The notes beneath the pieces are model-generated. The model saw nothing but the letters and a program-made list of their open reading frames with translations, was not told the origin of the DNA and ran no database searches. From positions 1-64,000 of the forward strand of contig JAGBEV010000018.1 of NCBI GenBank assembly GCA_017936785.1: a stretch of DNA of 64,000 nt, written 5' to 3'. Numbering within the stretch: position 1 is the stretch's first letter; every line of letters starts with the position of its first letter. The position numbers and the translations under genes are program-made. Of the stretch, positions 55,942 to 64,000 are shown piece by piece. This stretch comes from Lachnospiraceae bacterium. Lineage in GTDB: Bacteria; Bacillota; Clostridia; Lachnospirales; Lachnospiraceae.

Positions 55942-57279
55942 TTAATTGTTTTGTTTTGAATTTTTATAAAATTGTTCTTTATCCTGATACATCTTTTTAT
56001 CCGCTTCTTCCATCAGCGCACCCAGATCTTTGGGATTTTCCAGAAAGCTGACTCCAATGGCTGCACTGCAGCCGTTTTTGCCGCCCAGCTCTTCCCGAAG
56101 CAGTGTTTCCAGTTCATCCAGATTTTCTTTGGATATGTTTTTGCATAAAACTACAAATTCATCCCCGCCCAGACGGTATACCGGATATTCTCCTGCCACG
56201 GAACAGATAATATGGTAAATTTGCAGGATCAGCTTATCTCCTGCCTCATGACCATAAGTATCATTGGTCTTTTTTAATCCATTGATATCAATAAAAAAGC
56301 CTCCTGCTGTTCCAAGTCCCCAGTTGCTGTCCGACATGGTGTCCTTAATATAGGCATTTCGGTTCAGAGCGCCTGTCATTGCATCGGTAAAGCCGATCTT
56401 CTGCAGATAATCCTCCCTCTTTTTCCTTTCCAAAAGAGACTGAAAGAAGTAAGCCAGCATCTTTAAGATATCAGATATTTCATAGAGATTTCCGATCCGG
56501 GGATTGTCCACGCCGAAATATCCTACAAGCGCCTCATTCTTGATCATGGGAACTGTGATCAGTGAGGTAATATTTTGCGGTTTTAAAACAGCATATTCCT
56601 CAGGGTCCGTTTCTTTTATCTGCTCCAGATCTTCAATAATGACACAATGGTTTTGTATAAAATACGGCATCCATCTTTTAATGGTGGTCACAGGAACCTG
56701 CTGCAGGGAATCTATTTCCCTGGAAACGCCTTCTGCACACCATTCATAGGTGTTATACATAAATTTCCCTCTGACATCAAATACATAGGTCCGCTCACCT
56801 GCCAGATATTTCCCCAGACTTTCCAGCGTATTGTTAATGGCAACATCCGTTTCCACCGAAGAATACATCATTTTAATACATTCCATTACGATCTTTTCGC
56901 TTTCCAGATGCTTTTCCATTCCGGTTTTCATACTTTGAATACGAAGCTCTGTAATATCATCTGCAATTTCCAGGCGGACATCCCTGCCGTCCCATGGGAT
57001 CAATTTGTCTTTTAACCGGTATTTTCTGCCGGTTATGGGATTTTCATGCTCCCATTCCACATATTTATCCCTGCAGAGCCGTCCGTTAGTACAAAAATCA
57101 CAGGGATAATTCTGTCCACGAAGCACTTCGTAGCATTTTTCCCCCACAATCTGCTCCACCTGATCATATCCAAATGCTTCTAATCCGGCTTTGTTTAAAT
57201 ATAATAATTCATGATTTTCTATATCTGATGCATAAACAATTTCATTTACACCATCAAATTCCTTAATAAATCTTTTCAC
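55942..57279 (-). CDS. Diguanylate cyclase with PAS and GAF domains (soluble)
   Basis: 445 residues from the GTG at 57279, which has AAGGAG 7 bases upstream; a TTG one codon earlier is closer. N-terminal PAS (1-120, containing CDFCTNGRLCRDKY, which looks able to bind metal), a GAF domain (about 130-280, VPMIKNEALVGYFGVDNPR) and GGDEF (YRLGGDEFVVL) with FTDAMTGALNRNAY and DINGLKKTNDTYGHEAGDKL. It makes cyclic di-GMP from a cytosolic signal. Its neighbour is the FakA-like small protein. Confidence 0.9.
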   Translation of the reverse strand: MKRFIKEFDGVNEIVYASDIENHELLYLNKAGLEAFGYDQVEQIVGEKCYEVLRGQNYPCDFCTNGRLCRDKYVEWEHENPITGRKYRLKDKLIPWDGRDVRLEIADDITELRIQSMKTGMEKHLESEKIVMECIKMMYSSVETDVAINNTLESLGKYLAGERTYVFDVRGKFMYNTYEWCAEGVSREIDSLQQVPVTTIKRWMPYFIQNHCVIIEDLEQIKETDPEEYAVLKPQNITSLITVPMIKNEALVGYFGVDNPRIGNLYEISDILKMLAYFFQSLLERKKREDYLQKIGFTDAMTGALNRNAYIKDTMSDSNWGLGTAGGFFIDINGLKKTNDTYGHEAGDKLILQIYHIICSVAGEYPVYRLGGDEFVVLCKNISKENLDELETLLREELGGKNGCSAAIGVSFLENPKDLGALMEEADKKMYQDKEQFYKNSKQNN

Positions 57280-57403
57280 CAATCTGCTCCTTGCTCATTA
57301 TGCTGTGGTTATTATAGCATAAATCACTTTCATAATCGATTTTCTTTGGCATAAAATTTGTATATTTCGTTTTTTCTCTCAAATACAAGGTCAGAAAGCA
57401 GAA

Positions 57404-57431
57404 AGTGAAGCAGAATTTATTCTGCTTCACT
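57404..57431 (-). terminator. bioA terminator hairpin
   Basis: AGTGAAGCAGAA / TTCTGCTTCACT, perfect 12-bp stem with a TTTA loop. The bioA stop codon lies in the loop. On the minus strand it continues TTTCTGCTTTC. Confidence 0.7.
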
Positions 57432-58628
57432 GATAGAAAACCATTCTTTCATGGTATTTAATACTTTTACAAGTTCTTCTTCCGTAATAATATAGGGCAC
57501 CATGGCGTACATATAGTTTAAAAACGGTCTGCTGAAAACGCCCCTCTCATAAGCAAATTGCTGATAACCCTTCAAAGTATCCGAATCGTAAACCTCTACA
57601 CAGACACAGCCCCCCATTATGCGCACCTCCCTGATGCGGGGATCTGTAAATCCCTCCATTTCACGTCTGGTAATTTCCTCGATCCGGCGGATCTTGGACA
57701 TATAGTCTTCCTTCTCAAAAAGCTCAATGGATTTCAATGCCACGCTGCATGCCAGTGCATTGCCCATAAAGGTAGGACCGTGCATCAGCGCCTTGTTGGG
57801 ATCATCTCCGTAAAATCCTTCATAGACTTTTTTATTTGCTACCGTAACCGCATGTCCTATATAACCGCCGGTCAATGCCTTTCCCAGAACAAGAATATCC
57901 GGCAGAACCAGATCTGCCACAAAACGGTTCCCTGTACGTCCAAATCCTGTAGCGACCTCATCAAAGATCAAGATGACACCATACCGGTCGCAAAGCTCTC
58001 TTGCACGCTTCAGGAAAGAAATGTCGTACATTCTCATTCCTCCCGCTCCCTGTAACAAAGGCTCTACAATAAAACAGTTTAATTCTTTATGATACTTTTC
58101 AAATGCTTCCTCTAATGCAGAAATCTCGGTAGGAATATGAATGACATCCTTCTTCTCCCCATATGCCTCCAATATGAAGTGATAATCTTCGTCATCACCT
58201 ACTTCCATGGTCTTGAAAGTATCTCCATGATAAGCATGGGTAAGGGCAAGAACCTTTGTCCTCTCTAATTCTCCCCTGTTCACAAAATACTGCAGCGCCA
58301 TTTTCAAGCCCACTTCCACAGCCACGCTTCCTGAATCGGAAAAGAAACAATAATCCAGATCCCCCGGCAGGAAACTTTGCAGCTTTTCAGAGAGCTTCTG
58401 AACCGGTTCATGGGTCAGCCCTCCAAGCATGACATGAGCAAACCGGTCCACCTGGGACTTGATAGCTTCATTGAGCACAGGATGTTTATAACCATGTATG
58501 ACGCTCCACCAGGAAGAAACGGAATCGATCATCTTTCCATCCTCTGTCTGAAGCCAGACCCCTTGCGCATCTATGATCTTATAAGGTGTTTTCATATTTT
58601 TCATCTGTTCATAAGGATACCAAATCAT
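57417..58628 (-). CDS. bioA: Adenosylmethionine-8-amino-7-oxononanoate aminotransferase
   Basis: 403 residues, PLP enzyme. Makes 7,8-diaminopelargonate from KAPA with S-adenosylmethionine. VSSWWSVIHGYKHP (about 37-50) and the PLP lysine in LGKALTGGYIGHAV, with FDEVATGFGRTG, are diagnostic. Somewhat shorter than E. coli BioA (429). Last gene of the bioYBDA unit, 18 bases after bioD. Confidence 0.93.
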   Translation of the reverse strand: MIWYPYEQMKNMKTPYKIIDAQGVWLQTEDGKMIDSVSSWWSVIHGYKHPVLNEAIKSQVDRFAHVMLGGLTHEPVQKLSEKLQSFLPGDLDYCFFSDSGSVAVEVGLKMALQYFVNRGELERTKVLALTHAYHGDTFKTMEVGDDEDYHFILEAYGEKKDVIHIPTEISALEEAFEKYHKELNCFIVEPLLQGAGGMRMYDISFLKRARELCDRYGVILIFDEVATGFGRTGNRFVADLVLPDILVLGKALTGGYIGHAVTVANKKVYEGFYGDDPNKALMHGPTFMGNALACSVALKSIELFEKEDYMSKIRRIEEITRREMEGFTDPRIREVRIMGGCVCVEVYDSDTLKGYQQFAYERGVFSRPFLNYMYAMVPYIITEEELVKVLNTMKEWFSISEAE

Positions 58629-58646
58629 TTCATTTTACCTCTCTGT

Positions 58647-59330
58647 TTATTCATAAAGAGATGCCAGTAAATCTGCATCCATATCCAATTCTTTGCTGCC
58701 ATCCTCAATGCAGGCGAGCACTTTCAGACCGGTCATATATTCGCACATCCGAAGGTTATCCTCTTCCATAACATTTCCGGGATGAAAATGGTTGAACAGA
58801 ATTCCCTTTATGGGAAGATTTCTGCTGCACATATATTCTACGGTCAAAACCACGCTGTTGATTGTGCCCAGTCCTGCGTCCGCTATGATCAGACTGGAAA
58901 GCCCCAGTTCTTTTATAACATCTTCTAACTGAATCTTTTCTTCATCAAAACAGATGGGGCACAGGATTCCTCCGCTGCCTTCCATGGTAACATAGTCATA
59001 CCTGGCACAGACTTCTTCAAATCCTTTTTTCACCACTTCCATCTGTACCGGATTTCCTTCCATTCGGGAGGCAAGATGGGGTGAAACTGCCGCCTCATAA
59101 ATATAGGGGCACATTTCCTCAAGGGGCTGGGTAATTCCCGAAGCATTCTTTACATGTAACGCATCCCCCGGAATCAGCTTTCCGTCGGCTCCGTATTCAT
59201 TTCCGCTCATTGCCGCCTTATAATAGGCTGCATTTTGACCGCTTTCCTTTAATTTCTTTACGATCAATCCGGTAACATAGGTCTTTCCCACATCTGTACC
59301 TGTTCCGGTTATAAATAATTTTTTACTCAT
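58647..59330 (-). CDS. bioD: Dethiobiotin synthetase
   Basis: 227 residues. The ATP-binding GTGTDVGKT (9-17) and MEGSGGILCP motifs are present. Closes the ureido ring of dethiobiotin from diaminopelargonate and CO2. Its start overlaps the end of bioB by 8 bases, so translation is coupled. Confidence 0.94.
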   Translation of the reverse strand: MSKKLFITGTGTDVGKTYVTGLIVKKLKESGQNAAYYKAAMSGNEYGADGKLIPGDALHVKNASGITQPLEEMCPYIYEAAVSPHLASRMEGNPVQMEVVKKGFEEVCARYDYVTMEGSGGILCPICFDEEKIQLEDVIKELGLSSLIIADAGLGTINSVVLTVEYMCSRNLPIKGILFNHFHPGNVMEEDNLRMCEYMTGLKVLACIEDGSKELDMDADLLASLYE

Positions 59331-60297
59331 GACAAAGCTTCGCCTCGAATCCCAATTGTTTGATCAGCTCCATGTCCGTTTCCACGGTGATTCCTGCCGT
59401 AGTCAGCATATCTCCGGAAATAGCGGCATTTGCTCCGCTCCTAAAACATGCTTCTCCTTTATCTCCTACAAGACCTCTTCCCCCTGCCAAGCGGATGGAT
59501 GCGTCAGGGATCAGGAAACGGAACACCGCCACACAGCGGCATGCCTCTTCATTGGTCAAAGGCTTGTTTCCCTCATAGGGCGTCCCCGGAATAGGGTTTA
59601 ACAGATTGACAGGAATAGATTTTACTCCCAGCTCCCTTGCCGTCAGCACCATATCAATACGGTCCTCCATAGTCTCTCCCAGCCCTAAAATTCCACCGGA
59701 ACAAATGGACAATCCGGCTCGTTTTGCCGCCTTTAAGGTTTCAATTTTTTCTTCATATGTATGAGTAGTGCAGACTTTCGGAAAATACCCGGCAGAAGAT
59801 TCCAGATTGCAATGAACCCTTGAAGCTCCTGCCTCTTTGATTTTACGAAACTGCTCTTCATTTAATAAGCCAAAGGAAACACATACCTGAATGGAAGTTT
59901 CTTTCCTGATCCTTCGGATGCTTTCACAAACCTGCTCCACTTCCCCATCAGACAATCGTTTGCCGGAAGTAACAATTGAATAGCGAAGGACTCCCCGGCT
60001 GTCATTATACCTTGCTCCTTCCAAAAGTTCTTCTGTAGTAAGCAACGGGTAACTTTCTTCACAGGAAGTATGGTAGTGGGCGCTCTGGGCACAATATTTG
60101 CAGTCTTCTGAACATCTTCCGCATTTTCCGTTGATGATGGTACAGATGTCAAAACCATTTCCGCACATGGATTTCCGTATTTCATCTGCTGCCGCCTGAA
60201 GTTCTGAAAGAGGCTCTTTGGAAAGCGCTATGGCTTCTTCTCTGGTAATCTCTTCCCCATCCATCACTTTTTCTTTCATTTTTGTCACAAAACTCAT
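59323..60297 (-). CDS. bioB: Biotin synthase
   Basis: 324 residues. Radical SAM cysteines Cys62, Cys66 and Cys69 (CSEDCKYCAQS), with the second cluster ligands in SFGLLN..., CNLESS and ASIRLAGGRG. Inserts sulphur into dethiobiotin. Second gene of the bio unit, 102 bases after bioY. Confidence 0.95.
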   Translation of the reverse strand: MSFVTKMKEKVMDGEEITREEAIALSKEPLSELQAAADEIRKSMCGNGFDICTIINGKCGRCSEDCKYCAQSAHYHTSCEESYPLLTTEELLEGARYNDSRGVLRYSIVTSGKRLSDGEVEQVCESIRRIRKETSIQVCVSFGLLNEEQFRKIKEAGASRVHCNLESSAGYFPKVCTTHTYEEKIETLKAAKRAGLSICSGGILGLGETMEDRIDMVLTARELGVKSIPVNLLNPIPGTPYEGNKPLTNEEACRCVAVFRFLIPDASIRLAGGRGLVGDKGEACFRSGANAAISGDMLTTAGITVETDMELIKQLGFEAKLCHE

Positions 60298-60399
60298 GAT
60301 CCGTAATTTATCCTTTCACTGTTTTCATTTAATCTGTAAAATCCTGTGAAAACTTTTTTCATATTCACATTTTATATCTTTTCTTTATGTGTACTTTGC

Positions 60400-60951
60400 T
60401 TACATTTTAGCAATGATCGGTTTCAATCTTTTTGCCAGTGCGGCTGCTACAAAGCACAGGCAGATATCCCCGGGAACTGCCAGCAGGAAACAGTACAAAA
60501 ACAGCGGCCAGAGGGCAATGGGCGTATTGATCACAAAATTGCAGATCACATAGTAATAGACCATACCCACTCCATAGACAATGGCAAGTCCGGTAAAATT
60601 GGCTATGAGAATTTTACCAAAGGTTAAATTCTCTTTCTTTTCCGTCATCTTTCCGGTCACATAGCTTCCCACAATAAATCCTATGATATAGCCGAAGCTG
60701 GGCTTAAGCAAATACCAGAGGCCACCGCCTTCTGCAAAGATCGGTAGTCCAACCAGCCCCAAAAGGGCATAAATTCCCACACTAACGGCACCCAGCCTTC
60801 CTCCCAGCAGAAGTCCGGCAAGCATGGTAAATAAAAATTGCAGTGTAAAAGGGACAACAGGAATCGGAACCTTGATAAAGGCTCCTACTGTAGTCAGAAC
60901 TGTAAATATAGCACATAATGTCATTTCTTTAATTGTTATCTTCTGTTTCAC
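60400..60951 (-). CDS. bioY: Biotin transporter BioY (ECF S-component)
   Basis: 183 residues from a GTG at 60951, with GGAG 8 bases upstream. A longer ATG reading to 61014 runs through the BirA operator region and has no ribosome site. Six membrane segments with GLLLGGRLGAVSVGIYALLGLVGLPIFAEGGG, typical of BioY. Imports biotin with the shared ECF energising module, encoded elsewhere. First gene of the bio unit. Confidence 0.9.
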   Translation of the reverse strand: MKQKITIKEMTLCAIFTVLTTVGAFIKVPIPVVPFTLQFLFTMLAGLLLGGRLGAVSVGIYALLGLVGLPIFAEGGGLWYLLKPSFGYIIGFIVGSYVTGKMTEKKENLTFGKILIANFTGLAIVYGVGMVYYYVICNFVINTPIALWPLFLYCFLLAVPGDICLCFVAAALAKRLKPIIAKM

Positions 60952-61005
60952 CTCATAAACTCCGTTTTCTTTTATTTCCGCATTAAGACTAACAAAAGAA
61001 GCCGC

Positions 61006-61041
61006 AAATGTCAACCTATTTTGTTTTAATGGTTGACATTT
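61006..61041 (-). promoter_or_regulatory. BirA operator and bio promoter
   Basis: AAATGTCAACC (61006-61016), 14-base spacer, GGTTGACATTT (61031-61041): perfect 11-bp arms in the form of the biotin-repressor site. On the minus strand TTGACA falls in one arm (61007-61014) and the weak extended -10 TGTTAGTCT follows 17 bases on, so repressor would cover the promoter. Confidence 0.85.
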
Positions 61042-61122
61042 CGCTGAGGTATGCCGAAAATTACTTATATTGTCCTTTCAAAAGTACAACTTTCCCTCAT
61101 CATTCTAACAGTAACACTTTTA

Positions 61123-62085
61123 CTAATTTACTCTACTCTGCTCAATTTTGGATATTAACTGAAATTTATCACTAATGCTCATTTCACCCTTATATTCTTT
61201 AATGAACTTCAACGTTTCTTCAATATTTAAAATCTCATAGTTACATTCCTTCTTTTGTCTTACCTTTAATTGACTATTACTTAATACCAGAATATATCTT
61301 GCATCTAATATTATTTCGCCGACAAAATTTTTCATAAAGTCTTTTTGTCCCTCAATCTGTTTTGTTGGACTTTTTACATTTCTGAATTTACCATATTTTT
61401 TTATTTTCCAATTATCGTTCTCATCAATATACAATTCAGCCCTGTCTGTTCCATTTTCGTTTTCTGCCATACCAAATGCTTTGGTCTCTAAAATGAACAT
61501 TGCATTATCACTGATTATAATATGGTCAAATTCTTTTACCTGACCATTTGTTTTCAACATTATGCCGCTAACAACAAAAAAGTTGTTCGTATCTAACTCT
61601 TTCAACGCATCACGTACTTTTCTTTCTCCACGGTTTCCAACAAGTTTTCTTCTATATTCTTCCTTGTTATTAGTATCTGCTTTCAGCTTTCCATCACGCT
61701 TTTCATATGCAGGTCGATTCTCTAATCCATTTACTCCTATACTACATAGATAGTTGCGGAAATTTTCTTTCTCTTTTACTGAAATATGTCTTGATGGTAC
61801 TATAATATTATAAAATATCCCCTTTAAATCTCCTTTTTCTTTTCCTAAAAAATCCTGAAAAACAATTTTACCATTGCGCCTTTTTAAATAACCACCTTTG
61901 TATTCTTTTAAAAATGTCATAAACTCTTCCAGAATTTGTTCATCACAGTAATTACTTATTTTTTGCTTCCATTCAACAAAATCATTTCTATCCACCCATT
62001 GTGATTTCTTTAAAATATTAAGCAAAGCAAAAAAGCATATCAAAACAATTAAAATTATGACAGCATATGTAATAAAATATTCCAT
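61123..62085 (-). CDS. NERD-domain protein, membrane-anchored
   Basis: 320 residues. One N-terminal membrane segment (about 5-25), then a basic linker and the NERD (nuclease-related) domain: GNRGERKVRDAL near residue 152, EFDHIIIS and FILETKAFG with the E-x-K catalytic pattern. NERD proteins are linked to DNA processing and occur in plasmids and defence loci. The DNA here is clearly more AT-rich than upstream. GAGGTAGG precedes the ATG. Last gene of a four-gene minus-strand group. Confidence 0.85.
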   Translation of the reverse strand: MEYFITYAVIILIVLICFFALLNILKKSQWVDRNDFVEWKQKISNYCDEQILEEFMTFLKEYKGGYLKRRNGKIVFQDFLGKEKGDLKGIFYNIIVPSRHISVKEKENFRNYLCSIGVNGLENRPAYEKRDGKLKADTNNKEEYRRKLVGNRGERKVRDALKELDTNNFFVVSGIMLKTNGQVKEFDHIIISDNAMFILETKAFGMAENENGTDRAELYIDENDNWKIKKYGKFRNVKSPTKQIEGQKDFMKNFVGEIILDARYILVLSNSQLKVRQKKECNYEILNIEETLKFIKEYKGEMSISDKFQLISKIEQSRVN

Positions 62086-62110
62086 TTACATTCCTACCTC
62101 TTTTATCTGA

Positions 62111-63049
62111 TCAGTAATATACTTGATACTGCTTCTTTTGAGCAGAAAGTTCTATTACAACTGTGACAATAACCACCACAATTCCGATTCCCATCATCAA
62201 TGCCATATTCTCATAATAAACGCTGAGCGAATCGACCATGCTCATGATCTCTTTTGCATTCATAAAACATTGTCCAAAGCTTAAAACCGGCATTGTACTA
62301 TTTACTGCTTTGTAAATTGAGAGTGCCATATCCAGCCTGAAGGTCATATATGCAAAAATAGCCTCTATGAAAATACAGAGCAAAGAGCTTACCTTAGAAA
62401 GTTTCACACCCTTCCACTTGTAACCAAGGACCACCGCCGTGCCCATTAACGCACTGATTAAGCTGCTCACATAACCGAGCCTCGCCACCACCAGTACAAG
62501 AATGGAGCCAACAAATGCTCCTAAAAAAGCCCCTAAAATACCCGGAAGGAATCTCTCTTCTTTCATTGAATCCGCTATTTCATCTTTTTTGATCATATCT
62601 TGAACTATGTCTGCGGATTCACCGTTTAAAAACACACACTCGCCTTTTAGCCTGTATACTTTTGTAGGACCTTCTACTCCACGCTCATCGCAATTCATGT
62701 ATCCCTCGTTTTCAAAAAAGTGTGTTATACTCTGAACAATTTCAATCAATGATCGCACGTTATATTTAAGGCTTCTCTTAACCAGCACATATATTTTTAT
62801 CCTAAAATTATCGGTATAAATCCTAGATCCTCTGGGAAGTGCAAAATTAAGCTGTGTTTGGATAATTGGCTCTTGCTGTCTTTCCACACAAAATGACAAT
62901 AGAATATATTGTTGCCTCGCAAAAAAGTCGCTTCCCTGCATGAACATTGTATAATTTCTGTGTACACCGTAAGCCATACATTCTTTTTTCTGGAAAGTCA
63001 GATTCAAGCTTTCGGATACACTTGATAGGATTTTATTATTAGATGGCAT
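62111..63049 (-). CDS. Membrane protein of unknown function
   Basis: 312 residues. A soluble N-terminal domain (about 1-170) is followed by several hydrophobic segments (GILGAFLGAFVGSILVLVVARLGYVSSLISALMG; about 173-290), the Gly-rich arrangement of many Firmicute GALIGA-type membrane proteins that sit after zinc ribbons or small cytosolic domains. No motif for activity. It follows the Gly/Pro/Arg-rich protein by 20 bases and precedes the NERD gene by 25. Confidence 0.65.
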   Translation of the reverse strand: MPSNNKILSSVSESLNLTFQKKECMAYGVHRNYTMFMQGSDFFARQQYILLSFCVERQQEPIIQTQLNFALPRGSRIYTDNFRIKIYVLVKRSLKYNVRSLIEIVQSITHFFENEGYMNCDERGVEGPTKVYRLKGECVFLNGESADIVQDMIKKDEIADSMKEERFLPGILGAFLGAFVGSILVLVVARLGYVSSLISALMGTAVVLGYKWKGVKLSKVSSLLCIFIEAIFAYMTFRLDMALSIYKAVNSTMPVLSFGQCFMNAKEIMSMVDSLSVYYENMALMMGIGIVVVIVTVVIELSAQKKQYQVYY

Positions 63050-63069
63050 ATGAGTTATCCCCTACTTCC

Positions 63070-63321
63070 TCATTTTTTAATAATGCACATGCCGATTAAG
63101 GTTGAGCAAAGACCGATACTCAAAAGCATTGTGAGCATCGATGTAAGACATCCTCCACTGCTTCTATGTCTATGATGAGGCGGCGGTCCAGCTGGACCTC
63201 TGGAAAATCCCCCTCTGGGTCCCGGCGGGGGGCTGGGTCTTCTGCCTGAACCTCCTGAACTCCTCCCCGGTGTTCTGCCTTGCCCTTTTTTGGGTCCTTT
63301 TTCATAGCTTACACTGCCCAT
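63070..63321 (-). CDS. Small Gly/Pro/Arg-rich tail-anchored protein
   Basis: 83 residues. The first 55 are rich in Gly, Pro, Arg and Ser (positively charged and disordered-looking), with a histidine cluster (HHRHRSSG), then a single C-terminal membrane segment (about 59-80). AAGGAG lies 10 bases before the ATG. The frame in the opposite sense and the 61-codon reading inside it are shadows. No family recognised. Confidence 0.6.
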   Translation of the reverse strand: MGSVSYEKGPKKGQGRTPGRSSGGSGRRPSPPPGPRGGFSRGPAGPPPHHRHRSSGGCLTSMLTMLLSIGLCSTLIGMCIIKK

Positions 63322-63432
63322 ATTTCATTTCTCCTTCCCGTAATTTCCTTTTTTCTAATAGTACTACAAAACATGTTTTGATAATAATGGTACTGTTTAT
63401 TTCTTCTCTTTTCCACAATACCCATGAGTATT

Positions 63433-63762
63433 TTAGATAAATTCGCATTTGGTTTTATCGAACGGAACAAGTCCTTCTTTAAGAAGGCTATATGTTTCTG
63501 ATTGAGCAGGAGAGTTTTCCTCATTTTCTTCAGAACAAAGAAATCGTTCAGAAAATTCTCCCCACTCATGACACTCATGAGCAATTCTGTCAAGTTGCTC
63601 AATGTCGGTCTTATATAAATCATATTCTTCTTTGGAAATTTCAAAATAGCGATTATACCATGCTATCCAACAGACGACACAAGATAAAATGTACTTTTCA
63701 AGAGACGGGCTGTACCCGATCGAGTACATCTTTTCCCTTCGGGTTCGTTCTTCCATCAGCAT
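63433..63762 (-). CDS. Conserved hypothetical protein
   Basis: 109 residues with AAGGAG 11 bases before the ATG. Helical and acidic in the second half. A WIAWYNRYFEISKEEYDLYKTDIEQLDR stretch has aromatic and acidic residues in alternation. No family recognised. First gene of the AT-rich group. The overlapping frame 63309-63644 is less likely because it lacks a ribosome site. Confidence 0.5.
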   Translation of the reverse strand: MLMEERTRREKMYSIGYSPSLEKYILSCVVCWIAWYNRYFEISKEEYDLYKTDIEQLDRIAHECHEWGEFSERFLCSEENEENSPAQSETYSLLKEGLVPFDKTKCEFI

Positions 63763-64000
63763 TGTATTTGTTTCTCCTTTTTTCCAGACTGCTGCTTTGA
63801 GTTTACCATTTCAAAGACCTTTCCGCAATAAACACATTACGCTAATGACCATGGTGTTGTTGAATAAAGCATATAATATATACGTCTACACTGGTCGCTG
63901 CAAAATTTACGTTTTCTGCCCATTGTTGCTCATTCAACTTATTATAATTTGCAAACAATTTTGAATCATTTTATAAACAATTATGAGGCGGCATTAGCTG
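63763..64000. other. Gene-free right edge, upstream of the AT-rich group
   Basis: No reading frame with a ribosome site is convincing, and I see no clear promoter. The region is AT-rich and may contain the promoter of the minus-strand group, for example near TATATTATATG around 63868-63880 read on the minus strand. Confidence 0.3.

Noticed and set aside
63309-63644. 111-codon minus-strand frame overlapping the hypothetical protein at 63433
   Set aside because: No ribosome site and Lys/Asn-rich noise-like sequence; the 63433-63762 frame has AAGGAG and a more protein-like composition.

Overview
The window looks like a chromosomal segment of a low-to-moderate GC Firmicute. Lachnospiraceae (Blautia or a close relative) is my best guess. 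This rests on the strong AGGAGG ribosome sites, the whiA/rapZ/crh/hprK cluster, a GPH sugar transporter beside a GH2 beta-galactosidase, T-box and BirA regulation, and an LXG toxin. The genus is inferred from gene content, not from a search. Most genes lie on the minus strand.

Layout. 1-1340: the end of a type VII (T7SSb) LXG-toxin module, with two small helper genes and the N-terminus of the LXG protein running off the left edge. 1795-2658: glycolytic class II aldolase. 2790-10763: a core cluster of uvrC, hprK, glucokinase, murB, rapZ, whiA, crh and a lipid kinase. It joins carbon-catabolite signalling (HprK and a Crh whose His-15 position is Glu) to envelope and division genes. 11039-14993: ftsH and, divergently, pyrG, each with a visible leader region. 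15154-18458: a GH3 glycosidase with a divergent AraC regulator. 18592-22229: a chemoreceptor without an outside sensor, a Cache-like/HAMP/GGDEF cyclase, a GIY-YIG protein and an unknown. 22281-24436: a radical SAM protein and AzlCD. 24522-27478: a three-gene operon (HxxxDG acyltransferase, zinc-ribbon membrane protein, esterase). 27514-28779: CcdA and a TlpA-like thioredoxin. 28854-29126: a receiver-domain remnant. 29100-35699: lactose-type utilisation (AraC, GPH transporter, LacZ, AraC) with a 24-codon ORF in between.

35704-46190: RlmD-like methylase, an aldolase/PfkB sugar pair, two MATE pumps around a MarR regulator, a copper island (CsoR, and CopA with a C-terminal CopZ-like domain) and an HD phosphohydrolase. 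46341-49654: four uncharacterised genes, including a FliD-like and an EF-hand protein. They lie directly downstream of a BlaI/BlaR1 pair (49791-51516) that has no beta-lactamase in view. 51643-53358: TrpB-like enzyme behind a T-box. 53390-57279: glucose-type PTS enzyme IICBA, a stand-alone FakA-like domain and a PAS/GAF/GGDEF cyclase. 57417-61041: bioY-bioB-bioD-bioA under a clear BirA operator. 61123-63762: an AT-rich group of four genes (NERD protein, membrane protein, Gly/Pro/Arg-rich tail-anchored protein, unknown).

The parts most worth following up are the BlaI/R-adjacent FliD-like/EF-hand cluster, the CopA-CopZ fusion with an internal start, the acyltransferase operon, the AT-rich NERD cluster, the 24-codon ORF, and a 131-bp near-perfect palindrome before uvrC. 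I saw no rRNA, tRNA, CRISPR array, transposase or complete mobile element.
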